Source: Thiorhodococcus drewsii AZ1 (lineage in GTDB: Bacteria; Pseudomonadota; Gammaproteobacteria; Chromatiales; Chromatiaceae). Taken from it: a DNA stretch of 64,000 nucleotides. Positions within the stretch are counted from its first letter, which is position 1, and every line of letters begins with the position of its first letter. Shown one piece after another: positions 27,312 through 36,762 of this stretch. The notes beneath the pieces were generated by a model that worked only from the letters and a program-made list of their open reading frames with translations, was not told the origin of the DNA and made no database searches. Made by a program: the position numbers and the translations under genes. The stretch spans positions 1 to 64,000 of the forward strand of contig NZ_AFWT01000021.1 in the NCBI RefSeq assembly GCF_000224065.1, read 5' to 3'.

Positions 27312-28648
27312 TGTCGCTGCGCACCCGCGTCGCGCTGTCCGGCGCTGTGGTGCTCACCGTCTTCGTGCTGTTCACCAGCCTGGCGCTGGAGCGCGCGGTT
27401 CGCGATACCGTCCTCTCGGCGCGGGAAGAACGGCTACTGGCCCAGGTCTTCCTGCTGATGGCGGCCGGCGAGGAGGAGCCCGGCGGACTGGTCTTCCCCA
27501 AGACGCTCGGCGAACCGCGTCTCAACCTGCCCGATTCGGGACTCTATGCCAAGGTGCTGAACGCGCTGGGCGATCCCATCTGGCAATCCCCGTCCGCCAT
27601 CGGCGCCGACTGTCCCACGCCGCTTCCGCTCGCGCCCGGTCAGCGCCGTTTCGAACGTCTCTCGGGATCGGACGGAAGCACCTACCTGACACTGGCCTTC
27701 GGCGTCACCTGGGCGACCGGTCCGACCCCGCAGGATTACACCTTCGTGGTCGCCGAGGACGCCGCCGCCTTCCATGCCGAGGTGGGCCAGTTCCGCGCCA
27801 GCCTTGCGGTCTGGCTGGGCGGCATGTCGGTCCTGATGCTGGTGATCCTGGTCGCCATCCTGCGCTGGGGACTCAAGCCACTGCGCCGGGTAGCGGAGGA
27901 AGTAGCCGCGATCGAATCCGGTAAACAGGCCCAGATCCAGGGGCGCTATCCAGCCGAGATCCGCGCGCTCACCGGAAACCTGAACGCCCTGCTCGCCCAT
28001 GAGCGGGCACGTCAACGACGTCTCGACAACACACTGGGCGATCTCGCCCACAGCCTCAAGACACCGCTCGCCGTGATGCGCGGCGCGCTCGAAGAGGGAC
28101 AGGTGCCCTCGCCCACCGGAAAGACGCTCCAAGAGCAGCTCGGACGCATGGGACACATCGTCGAATACCAGCTACAGCGTGCCCGGGCCGGCGGACAGCA
28201 GGCCGCGACCCTAGCGCCACCGGTCCCGATACGACGCACCGCCGAGCGACTCGTCGCCACACTGACCAAGGTCTATCGCGACGCGGGAATCCAGGTGACG
28301 CTTGAGATGGACCAGGGCATCCAGTTCCAGGGTGTCGAGGGCGACCTGTTGGAGATGCTCGGCAATCTGCTCGAAAATGCCTTCAAATGGGGCAAACGAC
28401 GCATCCGGGTCTGGGGAACCAGGTCGCGCGGCAGACTGCTGCTCGTCGTCGAGGACGATGGCCCGGGCATTGCGCCCGAACAGGCATCGCGCCTACTCGA
28501 ACGTGGCGCACGCGCGGACGAGGCGACACCAGGACACGGCATCGGACTCGCCGTGGTGCGCGAGATCAGCGATGCCTACGGCGGCACGCTACGGATCGAT
28601 CAGAGCCCGCTTGGCGGTGCCAGATTTCGCCTTAGCCTGCCAGCGTGA
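27308..28648 (+). CDS. PhoQ-type membrane sensor histidine kinase
   Basis: 446 residues. Membrane helix 1 is at about 8-28 and helix 2 at about 166-187. Between them lies a periplasmic sensor domain of about 135 residues (GLVFPKTLGEPRLNLPDSGL, FERLSGSDGSTYLTLAFGV). HAMP-like and dimerisation segments follow, with the H-box GDLAHSLKTPLAVMRG (His248) in the form found in PhoQ-like kinases. The ATPase domain has EMLGNLLENAFKWG, VEDDGPGIAPEQ and GHGIGLAVVREI. It should phosphorylate the regulator encoded just upstream. The ligand (divalent cations, peptides or acid pH in known PhoQs) cannot be read from sequence. Confidence 0.93.
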   Translation: MMSLRTRVALSGAVVLTVFVLFTSLALERAVRDTVLSAREERLLAQVFLLMAAGEEEPGGLVFPKTLGEPRLNLPDSGLYAKVLNALGDPIWQSPSAIGADCPTPLPLAPGQRRFERLSGSDGSTYLTLAFGVTWATGPTPQDYTFVVAEDAAAFHAEVGQFRASLAVWLGGMSVLMLVILVAILRWGLKPLRRVAEEVAAIESGKQAQIQGRYPAEIRALTGNLNALLAHERARQRRLDNTLGDLAHSLKTPLAVMRGALEEGQVPSPTGKTLQEQLGRMGHIVEYQLQRARAGGQQAATLAPPVPIRRTAERLVATLTKVYRDAGIQVTLEMDQGIQFQGVEGDLLEMLGNLLENAFKWGKRRIRVWGTRSRGRLLLVVEDDGPGIAPEQASRLLERGARADEATPGHGIGLAVVREISDAYGGTLRIDQSPLGGARFRLSLPA

Positions 28649-28685
28649 GGAGGTTGGCGCAGGACGGCCTCGTTCTCGGAGCCTC

Positions 28686-29696
28686 TCAATCGAACCCGCG
28701 CGGGTTCATGGACTGCCAGCGCCAGGTATCGGCGACCATGGCGTCGATGCCATATTCGGCCTGCCAGCCCAGTTCCTCGCGAGCACGCCCGGGATCGGCA
28801 TAGCAGGTGGCGATGTCTCCAGCGCGGCGTTCGACGATGCGATAGGGAATGGGGCGCTCGCTGGCCCGCTCGAAGGCCGCGATCATTTCCAAGACGCTGT
28901 AGCCCTGTCCGGTGCCCAGATTATGGGTCATGACACCCGGCCCGCCCTGGAGTCGGTGCAGTGCGGCGAGATGACCGCGCGCCAGGTCGACGACATGAAT
29001 GTAGTCGCGCACCCCAGTGCCATCCGGGGTCGGATAGTCGTTGCCGAAGACGCTAAGCTCGGGCAGCTTACCGACCGCAACCTGGGCGATATAGGGCATG
29101 AGGTTGTTGGGGATCCCGCTCGGATCCTCGCCGATCAGCCCGCTCGGATGGGCGCCGACCGGGTTGAAATAGCGCAATAGCGAGACGCTCCAGTCCGGAT
29201 CCGAGGTCCAGAGATCGCGCAGGATCTCTTCGATGAAGAGCTTGGAACGACCGTAGGGATTGGTCGCCGAGCGCGGAAAATCCTCGCGGATGGGAACGCT
29301 CGCCGGATCGCCGTAGACGGTGGCCGAGGAGCTGAAGACGATCCGCTTGACCCCGGCGGCAGCCATGGCCTCGCAGAGTCTCAGGGTACCGCCGATATTG
29401 TTGTCGTAGTACTCCAGCGGCTTCTGCACCGATTCGCCGACGGCCTTGAGTCCGGCAAAATGGATTACGGCATCGAAGTCGTGAGAACCGAAGATGGCGT
29501 CCAGGGCGGCGCGGTCGCGCAGATCGGCCCGAATGAAGCCGAGCGGACGCCCAGCAATGCTCTGGACCCGGCGCAGCGCCTCTTGCTTGCTGTTGCTGAG
29601 GTTGTCGACGACGACCACCTCCATGCCCGCCGCCAACAACTCCACGCAGGTATGGCTGCCGATATAGCCGGCCCCGCCCGTGACCAAGACACGCAT
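28686..29696 (-). CDS. galE: UDP-glucose 4-epimerase
   Basis: 336 residues from ATG 29696 ([20 protein letters not shown]), a perfect NAD-binding Rossmann start. The catalytic YxxxK is in [17 protein letters not shown] with the Ser block [24 protein letters not shown] and [17 protein letters not shown] complete the family signature. It interconverts UDP-glucose and UDP-galactose and so supplies galactose for surface glycans. It is convergent with the PhoQ-like gene and divergent from the flagellin gene, with no operon partners. Confidence 0.96.
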   Translation of the reverse strand: MRVLVTGGAGYIGSHTCVELLAAGMEVVVVDNLSNSKQEALRRVQSIAGRPLGFIRADLRDRAALDAIFGSHDFDAVIHFAGLKAVGESVQKPLEYYDNNIGGTLRLCEAMAAAGVKRIVFSSSATVYGDPASVPIREDFPRSATNPYGRSKLFIEEILRDLWTSDPDWSVSLLRYFNPVGAHPSGLIGEDPSGIPNNLMPYIAQVAVGKLPELSVFGNDYPTPDGTGVRDYIHVVDLARGHLAALHRLQGGPGVMTHNLGTGQGYSVLEMIAAFERASERPIPYRIVERRAGDIATCYADPGRAREELGWQAEYGIDAMVADTWRWQSMNPRGFD

Positions 29697-29904
29697 CCGA
29701 GTTTTCTCCTTCCAGGATTTCGACCGACTCAGTCTATCCGAATCAGGCCGCCGGTACCGATGGCGATGATGACCTGCTGCTGCCTCCAAGACCGCAACAA
29801 CGTCGAGCACCTCCGCCCCCGCACCTGAGGTCAATGATCTGGAGTTATGATCAGCGTCCGTCAGCGAGTGCCCTATCATGGGCCAGTCATAAGGAAATTG
29901 AGAC

Positions 29905-31398
29905 ATGGTTAGTTTGAGCTTGAACACGAATCTCTCATCCCTGTCCAATCAGAACAGGATTTCCCGGAATCAGGCGAAGCTCGAACAAGCTATTGAGCAG
30001 GCGTCATCTGGCTTACGTATCAACAGTGCAAAGGATGACGCGGCCGGCATGGAGGTTAGCAACGGAATGTCCTCGACTCTGGCCGTATCCAACGCATTGG
30101 CCCGCAACATCAACGACGGCATCAGCCTCACTCAGGTCGCCGATAGCGCATTGAAAGGCATCGATGGCATCCTACAGCGCGCCCGAGAGCTTGCCGTTCA
30201 ATCCAACACCGGCACCCTGAGCGCGAATGATCGCAGGATACTGAACTACGAGTTCCTGCACCTTGCGAGCGAAGTGGATTCGCTCGCGGAGAATACCGAG
30301 ATCTTTGGCATCTACCCCCTCAAAGGTCGCGTGCAACCCGAACCGGTCGAGACAGAGCCTGTCAAGCCACCTCCGGCTCCGGAACCCGACGCAGGCGAAA
30401 CGCCGCACATCAGCGATCAGCTGGCCAATAACGGCCCATGGAAGAACTTTTCCTCCGGGATCGTCCCTATCGCCTACATCCCTGCCGGCGCGGTCAACGT
30501 AACCATCGATATTGATGATAATGGCGCGGATGACGACATCCAGATATTCACGAAGGATGGCAAGCACCTGGCCGGGACTCCGATCGCCACGGACTCGGTT
30601 TGGGCCTCCCACGCCAGCACGACACCGACGGACATCGAGAGCAACGTCTTCCTGGAGAGCCACGGCTTCGATACCGGCGCCACCTACGATGACACCCAGC
30701 TCCTCGATGGCACCGCCAGTTTTGCTCTGACCGACCCACTGCCGCTTCAATCCACCTATAACGGGATGTCGATCGGCTACAGCGGAGACGGTCATTCCGG
30801 CGGGAGCCTCAATGAACGCATTTCGATCGACCAAACGACGGAGCCGTTGCTGATCATGGTCGTCGGAACAGGCGCTTTCGATGCCAAGGCATCCTGGGAC
30901 GCGATGCCAGCCCCAGGCACCGCCCCGCCGACCATCCCAGTCACACCCGAGCCAACCGAGCCGCCGCCGGCGGCGGTCGATGATGAAGCACTCAAGATCG
31001 TCGTCGAGGCTCACTATGGCGGCACGCCAACAACGATCGAGGTCGAAAAGACACCGGCAACAACCAAGGATCTCGAACTCGAGGATATCGAGATCGACCC
31101 ATTCGAAAAAGCACGCAAGGCACTGGAGGCATTGAACTCGGCGATCGACAGGATTGCTGAATACCGTAGCCAATACGGCGCGATCCAAGAACGCCTCGAT
31201 TCGGCGCTGAACAGCCTATACGACACGCACGAGAAACTCAGTACCGCCACCAGCCGGATCATGGATGCGGATTATGCGCAGGTTACCGCCGAGTTATCCC
31301 GATCCAATATCCTGATGAATGCCAACCTGGCGATGCAGGCACAAGCGAACAAATCACCCCAACTCATTCTTGAGCTTGTACAGCAGCTGAAACCCTGA
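29905..31398 (+). CDS. fliC: Flagellin with an unusual Pro-flanked central domain
   Basis: 497 residues, ATG 29905 after AAGGAA. The D0/D1 N-terminal part (about 1-135) is canonical: [57 protein letters not shown]. The C-terminal D1/D0 part (about 400-497) is also canonical: [59 protein letters not shown]. Between them, a Pro/Glu linker ([16 protein letters not shown]) leads into a beta-rich domain (about 165-325, with [20 protein letters not shown]). A second Pro-rich linker ([17 protein letters not shown]) follows. No other flagellar gene is nearby, and no sigma-28 or sigma-54 promoter was convincing. Confidence 0.9.
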   Translation: MVSLSLNTNLSSLSNQNRISRNQAKLEQAIEQASSGLRINSAKDDAAGMEVSNGMSSTLAVSNALARNINDGISLTQVADSALKGIDGILQRARELAVQSNTGTLSANDRRILNYEFLHLASEVDSLAENTEIFGIYPLKGRVQPEPVETEPVKPPPAPEPDAGETPHISDQLANNGPWKNFSSGIVPIAYIPAGAVNVTIDIDDNGADDDIQIFTKDGKHLAGTPIATDSVWASHASTTPTDIESNVFLESHGFDTGATYDDTQLLDGTASFALTDPLPLQSTYNGMSIGYSGDGHSGGSLNERISIDQTTEPLLIMVVGTGAFDAKASWDAMPAPGTAPPTIPVTPEPTEPPPAAVDDEALKIVVEAHYGGTPTTIEVEKTPATTKDLELEDIEIDPFEKARKALEALNSAIDRIAEYRSQYGAIQERLDSALNSLYDTHEKLSTATSRIMDADYAQVTAELSRSNILMNANLAMQAQANKSPQLILELVQQLKP

Positions 31399-31480
31399 CG
31401 ACTCGATGAAAGAAGTGCACTCCCAATTTCCGACGTTTCCAATCCATCGCAGCGGCATGATGTCGTGCATCTCAAATGGC

Positions 31481-31933
31481 TCAAAGTGATCGTTGACGAT
31501 CTCCCTCGATCTTGAGCAGCACGCGCAATCGTCGCAGACGGTCGGACTCCAGGGAATCGGCGAAAAGCGGCACCGCGCATCGCCCCCAACGGCCGACGCG
31601 GAAGCTCAGCACCACCAAAGGCAGACTGACGAAGGTCGAGGGCAGCAGCGTCGCCGCACGCCGTTCGCCCGACTTGAGGGTCAAGGTCCAGGAACCGTCC
31701 GAGTGCCATTCCAGGGTCTGGATCGACCAAGGCGCCCAGCCGGCGAGATGAACGGCATGGACATGGATAGCACCGAGCAGGATCAGACTCAGGAGCGGCA
31801 GACGCCAGAGACCGATCGGCAGGAACAGCACGACGGCCGCAGCCGTCGCATGGAGCGTCATCGCATAGAGCCGCAAATGTCTGGATCGACGCGGCCGCAG
31901 CACCAGCGGGGGGCGATCGCGGTGCGCCCCCAT
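31481..31933 (-). CDS. ygfX: YgfX/CptA-like membrane protein
   Basis: 150 residues, starting 6 bp after sdhE. Two hydrophobic segments (AMTLHATAAAVVLFLPIGLW, LPLLSLILLGAIHVHAVHL) are followed by a cytoplasmic part (HSDGSWTLTLKSGERRAATL, then a basic C-terminus). This layout, small size and linkage to sdhE match YgfX (CptA). YgfX has been described as an inner-membrane toxin-like partner of YgfY/SdhE acting on cytoskeletal proteins, although the pair is now mainly seen as linked to SDH assembly. The sequence is divergent within the family, so the call rests on both topology and position. Confidence 0.72.
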   Translation of the reverse strand: MGAHRDRPPLVLRPRRSRHLRLYAMTLHATAAAVVLFLPIGLWRLPLLSLILLGAIHVHAVHLAGWAPWSIQTLEWHSDGSWTLTLKSGERRAATLLPSTFVSLPLVVLSFRVGRWGRCAVPLFADSLESDRLRRLRVLLKIEGDRQRSL

Positions 31934-31939
31934 CCGAAC

Positions 31940-32233
31940 TCAACCGCCTGGAGCGGGCGCTCGCACGACGTCGAGGATGTGGTCGACCAGATCCTGCAAC
32001 GCCTCGTCGGAGGCCGGCGCGCGGGACATGAACCAGTCGCTCAGACGCTGATCCTGCTCGCCGAGCAGACGCAGAAAGGTCTCGCGTCGGCCTTCGTCCA
32101 GATCCGCGTAGCCCAGATCGAGGAAGCGGTCGAGCAGATGATCCAGCTCCAGCATGCCGCGTCGGCACTGCCAACGCAGCCGTCTGAGTTCGGACGCCGC
32201 GTCTTGGGAAGACTGTTCCATAACGAACGTCAC
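31940..32233 (-). CDS. sdhE: SdhE, FAD assembly factor for succinate dehydrogenase
   Basis: 97 residues (ATG 32233; MEQSS at 32221 is an alternative start). The RGxxE motif is in RWQCRRGMLELDHLLDRFL, the region that contacts SdhA during covalent flavinylation. The five-helix small protein ends with ALQDLVDHILDVVRA. The start overlaps the stop of sdhB by 4 bp-style ATGA coupling, so the factor is made together with its client enzyme. It should promote attachment of FAD to the active-site His of SdhA. Confidence 0.9.
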   Translation of the reverse strand: MTFVMEQSSQDAASELRRLRWQCRRGMLELDHLLDRFLDLGYADLDEGRRETFLRLLGEQDQRLSDWFMSRAPASDEALQDLVDHILDVVRAPAPGG

Positions 32234-32922
32234 AACCCCTCGTCGAGCATGAGTTCCTTGATGTGTCCGATCGCGCGGGTCGGGTTGAGTCCCTTGGGAC
32301 AGACCTCGACGCAGTTCATGATGCTATGGCAACGGAACAGCTTGTAGGGCCCCTCAAGCGCATCGAGACGCTCTTCGGTCGCCTGGTCGCGACTGTCGGC
32401 GAGGAAACGCCAGGCCTGCAGCAGCGCGGCTGGACCGTGGAACTTCTCAGGATTCCACCAGAAGGAGGGACAGGCGGTGGAGCAGCAGCCGCAGAGGATG
32501 CACTCGTAGAGTCCGTCGAGCTTGTCGCGATCGGCCGGCGACTGCAGGATTTCTTGCTCCGGTGCCGGATCGTGGCGCACCAGATAGGGCTTGACCGCCC
32601 GATATTGCTCGTAGAATTGGCTCATATCCACGACCAGATCGCGGATCACCGGACGCCCGGGCAACGGGCGCACCACGATCGGCTGTTTCAGATCGGAGAT
32701 GGCCGTGACGCAGGCGAGCACGTTGAGCCCGTTGGCATTCACCGCATCCGAGCCACACACACCTTCACCGCAGGAGTGGCGGAAACTGAAGGACTCGTCC
32801 TGCTTCTTTACCTCCAGCAGGACGTCGCGCAACATCATGCCCTGGAAGGTCTTGACCTCGTAATCCTGCATCCGAGGCTTCTTGTCGGTGTCAGGATTGT
32901 AGCGATAGACGCTGATTCTCAT
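32230..32922 (-). CDS. sdhB: Succinate dehydrogenase iron-sulfur subunit
   Basis: 230 residues from ATG 32922 (MRISVYRYNPDTDKKPRMQD). The 2Fe-2S site is in FRHSCGEGVCGSDAV with the later Cys in LACV. The 4Fe-4S and 3Fe-4S sites are in YECILCGCCSTACPSFWWNP and FRCHSIMNCVEVCPKGLNP. It passes electrons from the SdhA flavin to quinone at the SdhC/D membrane anchor. In GVCGSDAV the fourth 2Fe-2S position is Asp, a known natural variation. It lies 79 bp after sdhA and is coupled to sdhE. Confidence 0.96.
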   Translation of the reverse strand: MRISVYRYNPDTDKKPRMQDYEVKTFQGMMLRDVLLEVKKQDESFSFRHSCGEGVCGSDAVNANGLNVLACVTAISDLKQPIVVRPLPGRPVIRDLVVDMSQFYEQYRAVKPYLVRHDPAPEQEILQSPADRDKLDGLYECILCGCCSTACPSFWWNPEKFHGPAALLQAWRFLADSRDQATEERLDALEGPYKLFRCHSIMNCVEVCPKGLNPTRAIGHIKELMLDEGL

Positions 32923-32974
32923 CGTCGATACCCCGTGGGGCACGCAGCGCGCGCCCTCTTACTCAAACCTTGAA

Positions 32975-32993
32975 GGGTACGCCCGGCGTACCC
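32975..32993 (-). other. Stem-loop in the sdhA-sdhB gap
   Basis: GGGTACGC 32975-32982 pairs with GCGTACCC 32986-32993 around a 3-nt loop. No T-run follows, so it is not a canonical terminator. A role in mRNA processing or in setting SdhA:SdhB translation is possible but unproven. Confidence 0.35.
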
Positions 32994-33001
32994 CAGGAAC
33001 C

Positions 33002-34765
33002 TCAATACACCCGTTCCTTCGGTGGGAAGGATTCGACGGTCAGTGGCTTGGTCCGCACCGGCTTGTAGTCCATGCGGTCGCCGTCCTTCGAATAGAGGCT
33101 GTGCTTGAGCCAAGCCTGGTCGTCGCGATCCGGGTAGTCCGGACGCGAATGGGCGCCACGGCTCTCCTGGCGATGCAGGGCGGAGGTCGCGATAGCGAAA
33201 CCCACGTCCATCATGTTCTCCAGTTCGAGCGCCTCGATACGCGCGGTATTGAAGACCTTGGAGTGATCGGACAGACGCACCTCGGGAAGACGCTCGCGCA
33301 GCTCGCACAGACGCTCGAAGCCCTCCTGCATGACCTCCTCGGTGCGGAAGACGCCGGCGTGGTCCTCCATGCATTTGCGGAAGTCGGCGCGCATCTGGGC
33401 GACCGGAACGCCATCGTCCTGCTTGTCCCAGCGAGTGAGGCGGCCCATCGCCTGATCCAGGCTGGCCGAGTCGGCGGTGCGCTGGTAGGGGTTCTCGCGC
33501 ACGAAGTCGATGATGTCCTTACCGGCGAGACGCCCGAACACCAGGATGTCCAGCAACGAGTTGCCGCCGAGACGGTTGGCACCATGCACCGAGGCGCAGG
33601 CGCATTCGCCCGCAGCATAGAGACCGGCCACGACTTCTTCCGAGCCCTGCCCCGCCGGCATGGCGACGCGCCCGAAGCGGTCGGTCGGAATGCCGCCCAT
33701 GGCGTAGTGCGCGGTCGGGAAGACCGGGATCGGCTCCACCACCGGATCGACGCCGGCGAAGATCTTGCTCGACTCGCGGATGCCCGGCAGTCGCTTGGAG
33801 ATGACCGACTCGCCCAGGTGGTCGAGCTTGAGCATCACGTGATCGCCATGCTCGCCGCAGCCGCGTCCCTCCTTGACCTCGGTGACGATGGCGCGCGAGA
33901 CCACGTCGCGGCTGGCCAAGTCCTTGGCGCGCGGGGCATAGCGCTCCATGAAGCGCTCGCCATCCTTGTTGATCAGATAGCCGCCCTCACCGCGCGTGCC
34001 CTCGGTGATGAGCATGCCCTTGCCGGCAATGCCGGTCGGATGGAACTGGAAGAACTCCATGTCCATCAGCGGAACGCCCGCACGCAGGGCCATGGCCATG
34101 CCATCGCCGGTGTTGATATGGGCGTTCGAGGTGGTGCGGAACACCTGGCCGCAGCCGCCGGTGGCGAGCAGGGTCGCTTTGGACTCGATCAGCAGCGGCT
34201 CGCCGGTCTCGATCTCCAGCACCAGGGCACCGCAGACGACGCCCTCGGCGTCGCGGACCAGGTCGAGCGCGAAGAATTCGTCGAAGAAATGGGTGCGGGC
34301 GCGGATGTTCTGCTGGTAGAGGGTGTGCAGAATCGCGTGTCCGGTGCGGTCGGCTGCAGCACAGGTGCGTGCCGCCTGGTCGCCGCCGAAGTTTTGGCTC
34401 TGACCGCCGAAGGCGCGCTGATAGATCTTGCCGTCATCCAGCCGCGAAAAGGGCACGCCGGCGTGCTCCAGTTCGTAGACGGTCGGGATGGCCTCGCGGC
34501 ACATGAACTCGATGGCGTCCTGGTCACCCAGATAGTCCGAGCCCTTGACCGTGTCGAACATGTGCCAGTGCCAGGAATCGGGCAGCACGTTGGCGAGCGC
34601 GGCGTTCACCCCGCCCTGCGCTGCGACCGTATGCGAGCGGGTCGGGAACACCTTGGAGACGACGGCGACGCGCAGATCGGCGCTCGCCAGTTGCAGCGCG
34701 GCGTTCAGTCCCGCGCCACCGGCACCGATGATGAGTGCATCGAAATGACGTGTTGGAAGACTCAT
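33002..34765 (-). CDS. sdhA: Succinate dehydrogenase flavoprotein subunit
   Basis: 587 residues. FAD-binding start [20 protein letters not shown], the covalent-FAD His in [16 protein letters not shown], and the catalytic blocks [20 protein letters not shown] and the Arg in [12 protein letters not shown] are present. The C-terminal block [16 protein letters not shown] is standard. It oxidises succinate to fumarate in the TCA cycle on the cytoplasmic face of the inner membrane. It sits 7 bp after sdhD in the order sdhC-sdhD-sdhA-sdhB-sdhE-ygfX, so the whole complex and its flavinylation factor are one operon. Confidence 0.97.
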   Translation of the reverse strand: MSLPTRHFDALIIGAGGAGLNAALQLASADLRVAVVSKVFPTRSHTVAAQGGVNAALANVLPDSWHWHMFDTVKGSDYLGDQDAIEFMCREAIPTVYELEHAGVPFSRLDDGKIYQRAFGGQSQNFGGDQAARTCAAADRTGHAILHTLYQQNIRARTHFFDEFFALDLVRDAEGVVCGALVLEIETGEPLLIESKATLLATGGCGQVFRTTSNAHINTGDGMAMALRAGVPLMDMEFFQFHPTGIAGKGMLITEGTRGEGGYLINKDGERFMERYAPRAKDLASRDVVSRAIVTEVKEGRGCGEHGDHVMLKLDHLGESVISKRLPGIRESSKIFAGVDPVVEPIPVFPTAHYAMGGIPTDRFGRVAMPAGQGSEEVVAGLYAAGECACASVHGANRLGGNSLLDILVFGRLAGKDIIDFVRENPYQRTADSASLDQAMGRLTRWDKQDDGVPVAQMRADFRKCMEDHAGVFRTEEVMQEGFERLCELRERLPEVRLSDHSKVFNTARIEALELENMMDVGFAIATSALHRQESRGAHSRPDYPDRDDQAWLKHSLYSKDGDRMDYKPVRTKPLTVESFPPKERVY

Positions 34766-34772
34766 GCGGAAC

Positions 34773-35117
34773 CTAACCTCCGATACCAGCGGTGACGATC
34801 GCCTTGATGGCCCAGAGTCCGGAGGCGAAGAAAATGAAGGCGAACAGCATCAGCAGCCCCATGCGCAGACCGAGCAGATGGACATAGTCGATCAGCACGT
34901 CGCGGATCCCGACCCAGGCGTGCGAGAGCAGCACGGGAACGAAGAGGAGCAGACTGATGGCGACCGGCGCCTGTCGCAGCCAGGCGACGAATTCGGCGTG
35001 GTCGGCGGGGGCGCCGAAGGTGAAGTGCAGGACGAGATACACCACGAAGAAGGCGAGATAGACCGCCGTAGCGCGCTGAACCAGCCAGGCCATGAGGCCG
35101 GAAGCTTGACGACTCAT
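34773..35117 (-). CDS. sdhD: Succinate dehydrogenase membrane anchor subunit SdhD
   Basis: 114 residues with three membrane helices. [17 protein letters not shown] contains the haem-ligand His66 and the Asp-Tyr pair (77-78) that contributes to the ubiquinone site. With SdhC it forms the haem b anchor and quinone-reduction site. The start overlaps the sdhC stop by 4 bp, indicating coupled translation. Confidence 0.93.
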   Translation of the reverse strand: MSRQASGLMAWLVQRATAVYLAFFVVYLVLHFTFGAPADHAEFVAWLRQAPVAISLLLFVPVLLSHAWVGIRDVLIDYVHLLGLRMGLLMLFAFIFFASGLWAIKAIVTAGIGG

Positions 35118-35494
35118 GAGATCAGCCCCCCAACGAGCAGCAACAGCGACAAAACAAGGCCCGCAACCAAAACGGTCTTAGCGGTGCGCCGGGCCACCGG
35201 ACGATCCAAGCCGATGCCGATGTCCAGAACCAGATGACGGATGCCCGCCAGCAGGTGATGCATCAGACTCCAGACGAGCCCGATCAGGAACAGACCGACC
35301 CACCAGGAATCGAGCAACCCGGCGGCGGACTCGAAGCCTTGCTGACCGGACGCGGCCAGGTGCAGCAGGATAGCAGCGAAGGGGATGGCCAAGACCATCA
35401 GGACTCCACTCGCGCGGTGGAGGATGGAAACGAGACCTGGGAGCGGCAGCTTGATGCGCCACAGTTCCAGGAAAACGGGTCTGGATGTTTGCAT
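35114..35494 (-). CDS. sdhC: Succinate dehydrogenase cytochrome b556 subunit SdhC
   Basis: 126 residues from ATG 35494 (MQTSRPVFLELWRIKLPLPG); the frame is open further upstream but this start fits the family. The conserved quinone-site block LVSILHRASGVLM is present, and LMHHLLAGIRHLVLDIG supplies the haem ligand (His80 by alignment with E. coli His84) and Arg. Three membrane helices are clear. It is the first gene of the sdh operon. The 270-bp upstream region (35495-35766) should hold the promoter; I see no decisive hexamers there. Confidence 0.93.
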   Translation of the reverse strand: MQTSRPVFLELWRIKLPLPGLVSILHRASGVLMVLAIPFAAILLHLAASGQQGFESAAGLLDSWWVGLFLIGLVWSLMHHLLAGIRHLVLDIGIGLDRPVARRTAKTVLVAGLVLSLLLLVGGLIS

Positions 35495-35766
35495 TCTCGG
35501 ACCTTTGGTGAAACGCGGGACACATGGCCAGCGCATGCTCGGAAGAGGCGTGCTCACCGTAACGCTGACGCAATCCCAGGATGTTTCGCGATGGAGATTC
35601 GAAACCTCTATCCCGACGTCGGTCTCGGCCAAGCCAAGGCCTATTGTGCAGCGCGCCAGAATATAGGTATTTTCCTGTGGGTATCAATTAAATTTATCAA
35701 AGATAAAACCCGACTTTTTTACACACGAATAGATGAATGCCTTGAATCGCCTCTCGAAACGCCCGT

Positions 35767-36762
35767 TCACAGGGCGTCAGGGACGCGATTCCGAGGCATT
35801 CCGCCCCCGCGCACCTTGACCGATCGAGGCAGCAGAAAGGCCAGCGCCCCGAGCACCAGGGTGTTGCCGAGCAGGAAAAGATGGAGATTCACGGCACCGG
35901 CCAGGGCGAGCTTGGGATCGATACCGAGCGGCACCAGGGCCGCGACCGCCGCCACCTCATAGCTACCGCTGCCGGCAATACCGTGGAAGGGCAACACGCT
36001 GGAGAGCTCCGCCCCCATGACGCCCGTGAGCAAGCGCCAGAGATCGACCGGCAGGAAGAAGTGCAGCACGCTGGTGAAGGCGGCGAACTTGAGCGTCCAG
36101 ATCAGGGCGGTCCAACAATAGATCCGCACGATCAGCCAGGGCCGACGCGGCACGGCGAGCAGCACCCGGCGCGCCACCTCGCGCACCTTGCCCGCGCCAG
36201 ACAGAAAACCGAGCGCAGCCAACCCGTGCAGACGCGGAATGACTGCGAGCCCGGCCACCCAGAGCCCGGCGGCGACCCACCAGATCCAGGAGGGATGGCT
36301 CAGGTTCAGGATGAGTAGCGCCAGCAGGGCGAGGAAGTGCAGGTCCAGCAGCCGGATCCACATGAGCGCCGCAGCCGAGTCCAGAAAGCCCTCGCCGAAA
36401 TAGCGGCGCATCAGCCAGGGGAAGACCATCTCACCGGTGCGCATGGGCATGAGATTGTTGGCCGTGTTGTGAAGCACGGACAGCCTCAGCACCACCGCGA
36501 AGGCGCCGCTGAAGCGCGGTCGGAAATAGTCATGCACCCGCACCGCCCGCAGCACATAGCTCGCCGAGGTGAGCATGAACAGCCACAGGAGCAGAACCGG
36601 CGGAAAGGCACGCCAGGGGGCGAGCAGATCGGCCCAGCCGACGCTGTAATGGACGGCCGCCACCAGCGCGGCCAGCAAGGCCGCGCCGAGCGCCCAGTCA
36701 CGCAGTCGCCCCAAACGCAGCGGACTGGACGCTGGAACGGAGGAATCCGACTCGCTGCTCAT
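35767..36762 (-). CDS. Flippase-like membrane protein of the LPG-synthase TM / UPF0104 family
   Basis: 331 residues with about eight membrane helices. The sequence pattern SYVLRAVRVHDYF, LRLSVLHNTANNLMPMRTGE and VLPFHGIAGSGSYEVAAV matches the membrane domain shared by lysylphosphatidylglycerol synthases (MprF) and AglD-like proteins. The soluble aminoacyl-transfer domain of MprF is absent, so lipid flipping or glycolipid transport is more likely than lysylation. It is the last gene of the tamA-tamB-lpxL-like operon and overlaps the acyltransferase gene by 4 bp. That context points to an envelope-lipid role. Confidence 0.8.
   Translation of the reverse strand: MSSESDSSVPASSPLRLGRLRDWALGAALLAALVAAVHYSVGWADLLAPWRAFPPVLLLWLFMLTSASYVLRAVRVHDYFRPRFSGAFAVVLRLSVLHNTANNLMPMRTGEMVFPWLMRRYFGEGFLDSAAALMWIRLLDLHFLALLALLILNLSHPSWIWWVAAGLWVAGLAVIPRLHGLAALGFLSGAGKVREVARRVLLAVPRRPWLIVRIYCWTALIWTLKFAAFTSVLHFFLPVDLWRLLTGVMGAELSSVLPFHGIAGSGSYEVAAVAALVPLGIDPKLALAGAVNLHLFLLGNTLVLGALAFLLPRSVKVRGGGMPRNRVPDAL

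Noticed and set aside
29697-29904. Sigma-28 promoter for the flagellin gene
   Set aside because: No TAAA-type -35 with a GCCGATAA-type -10 at suitable spacing is present; GC-rich partial matches are expected by chance.
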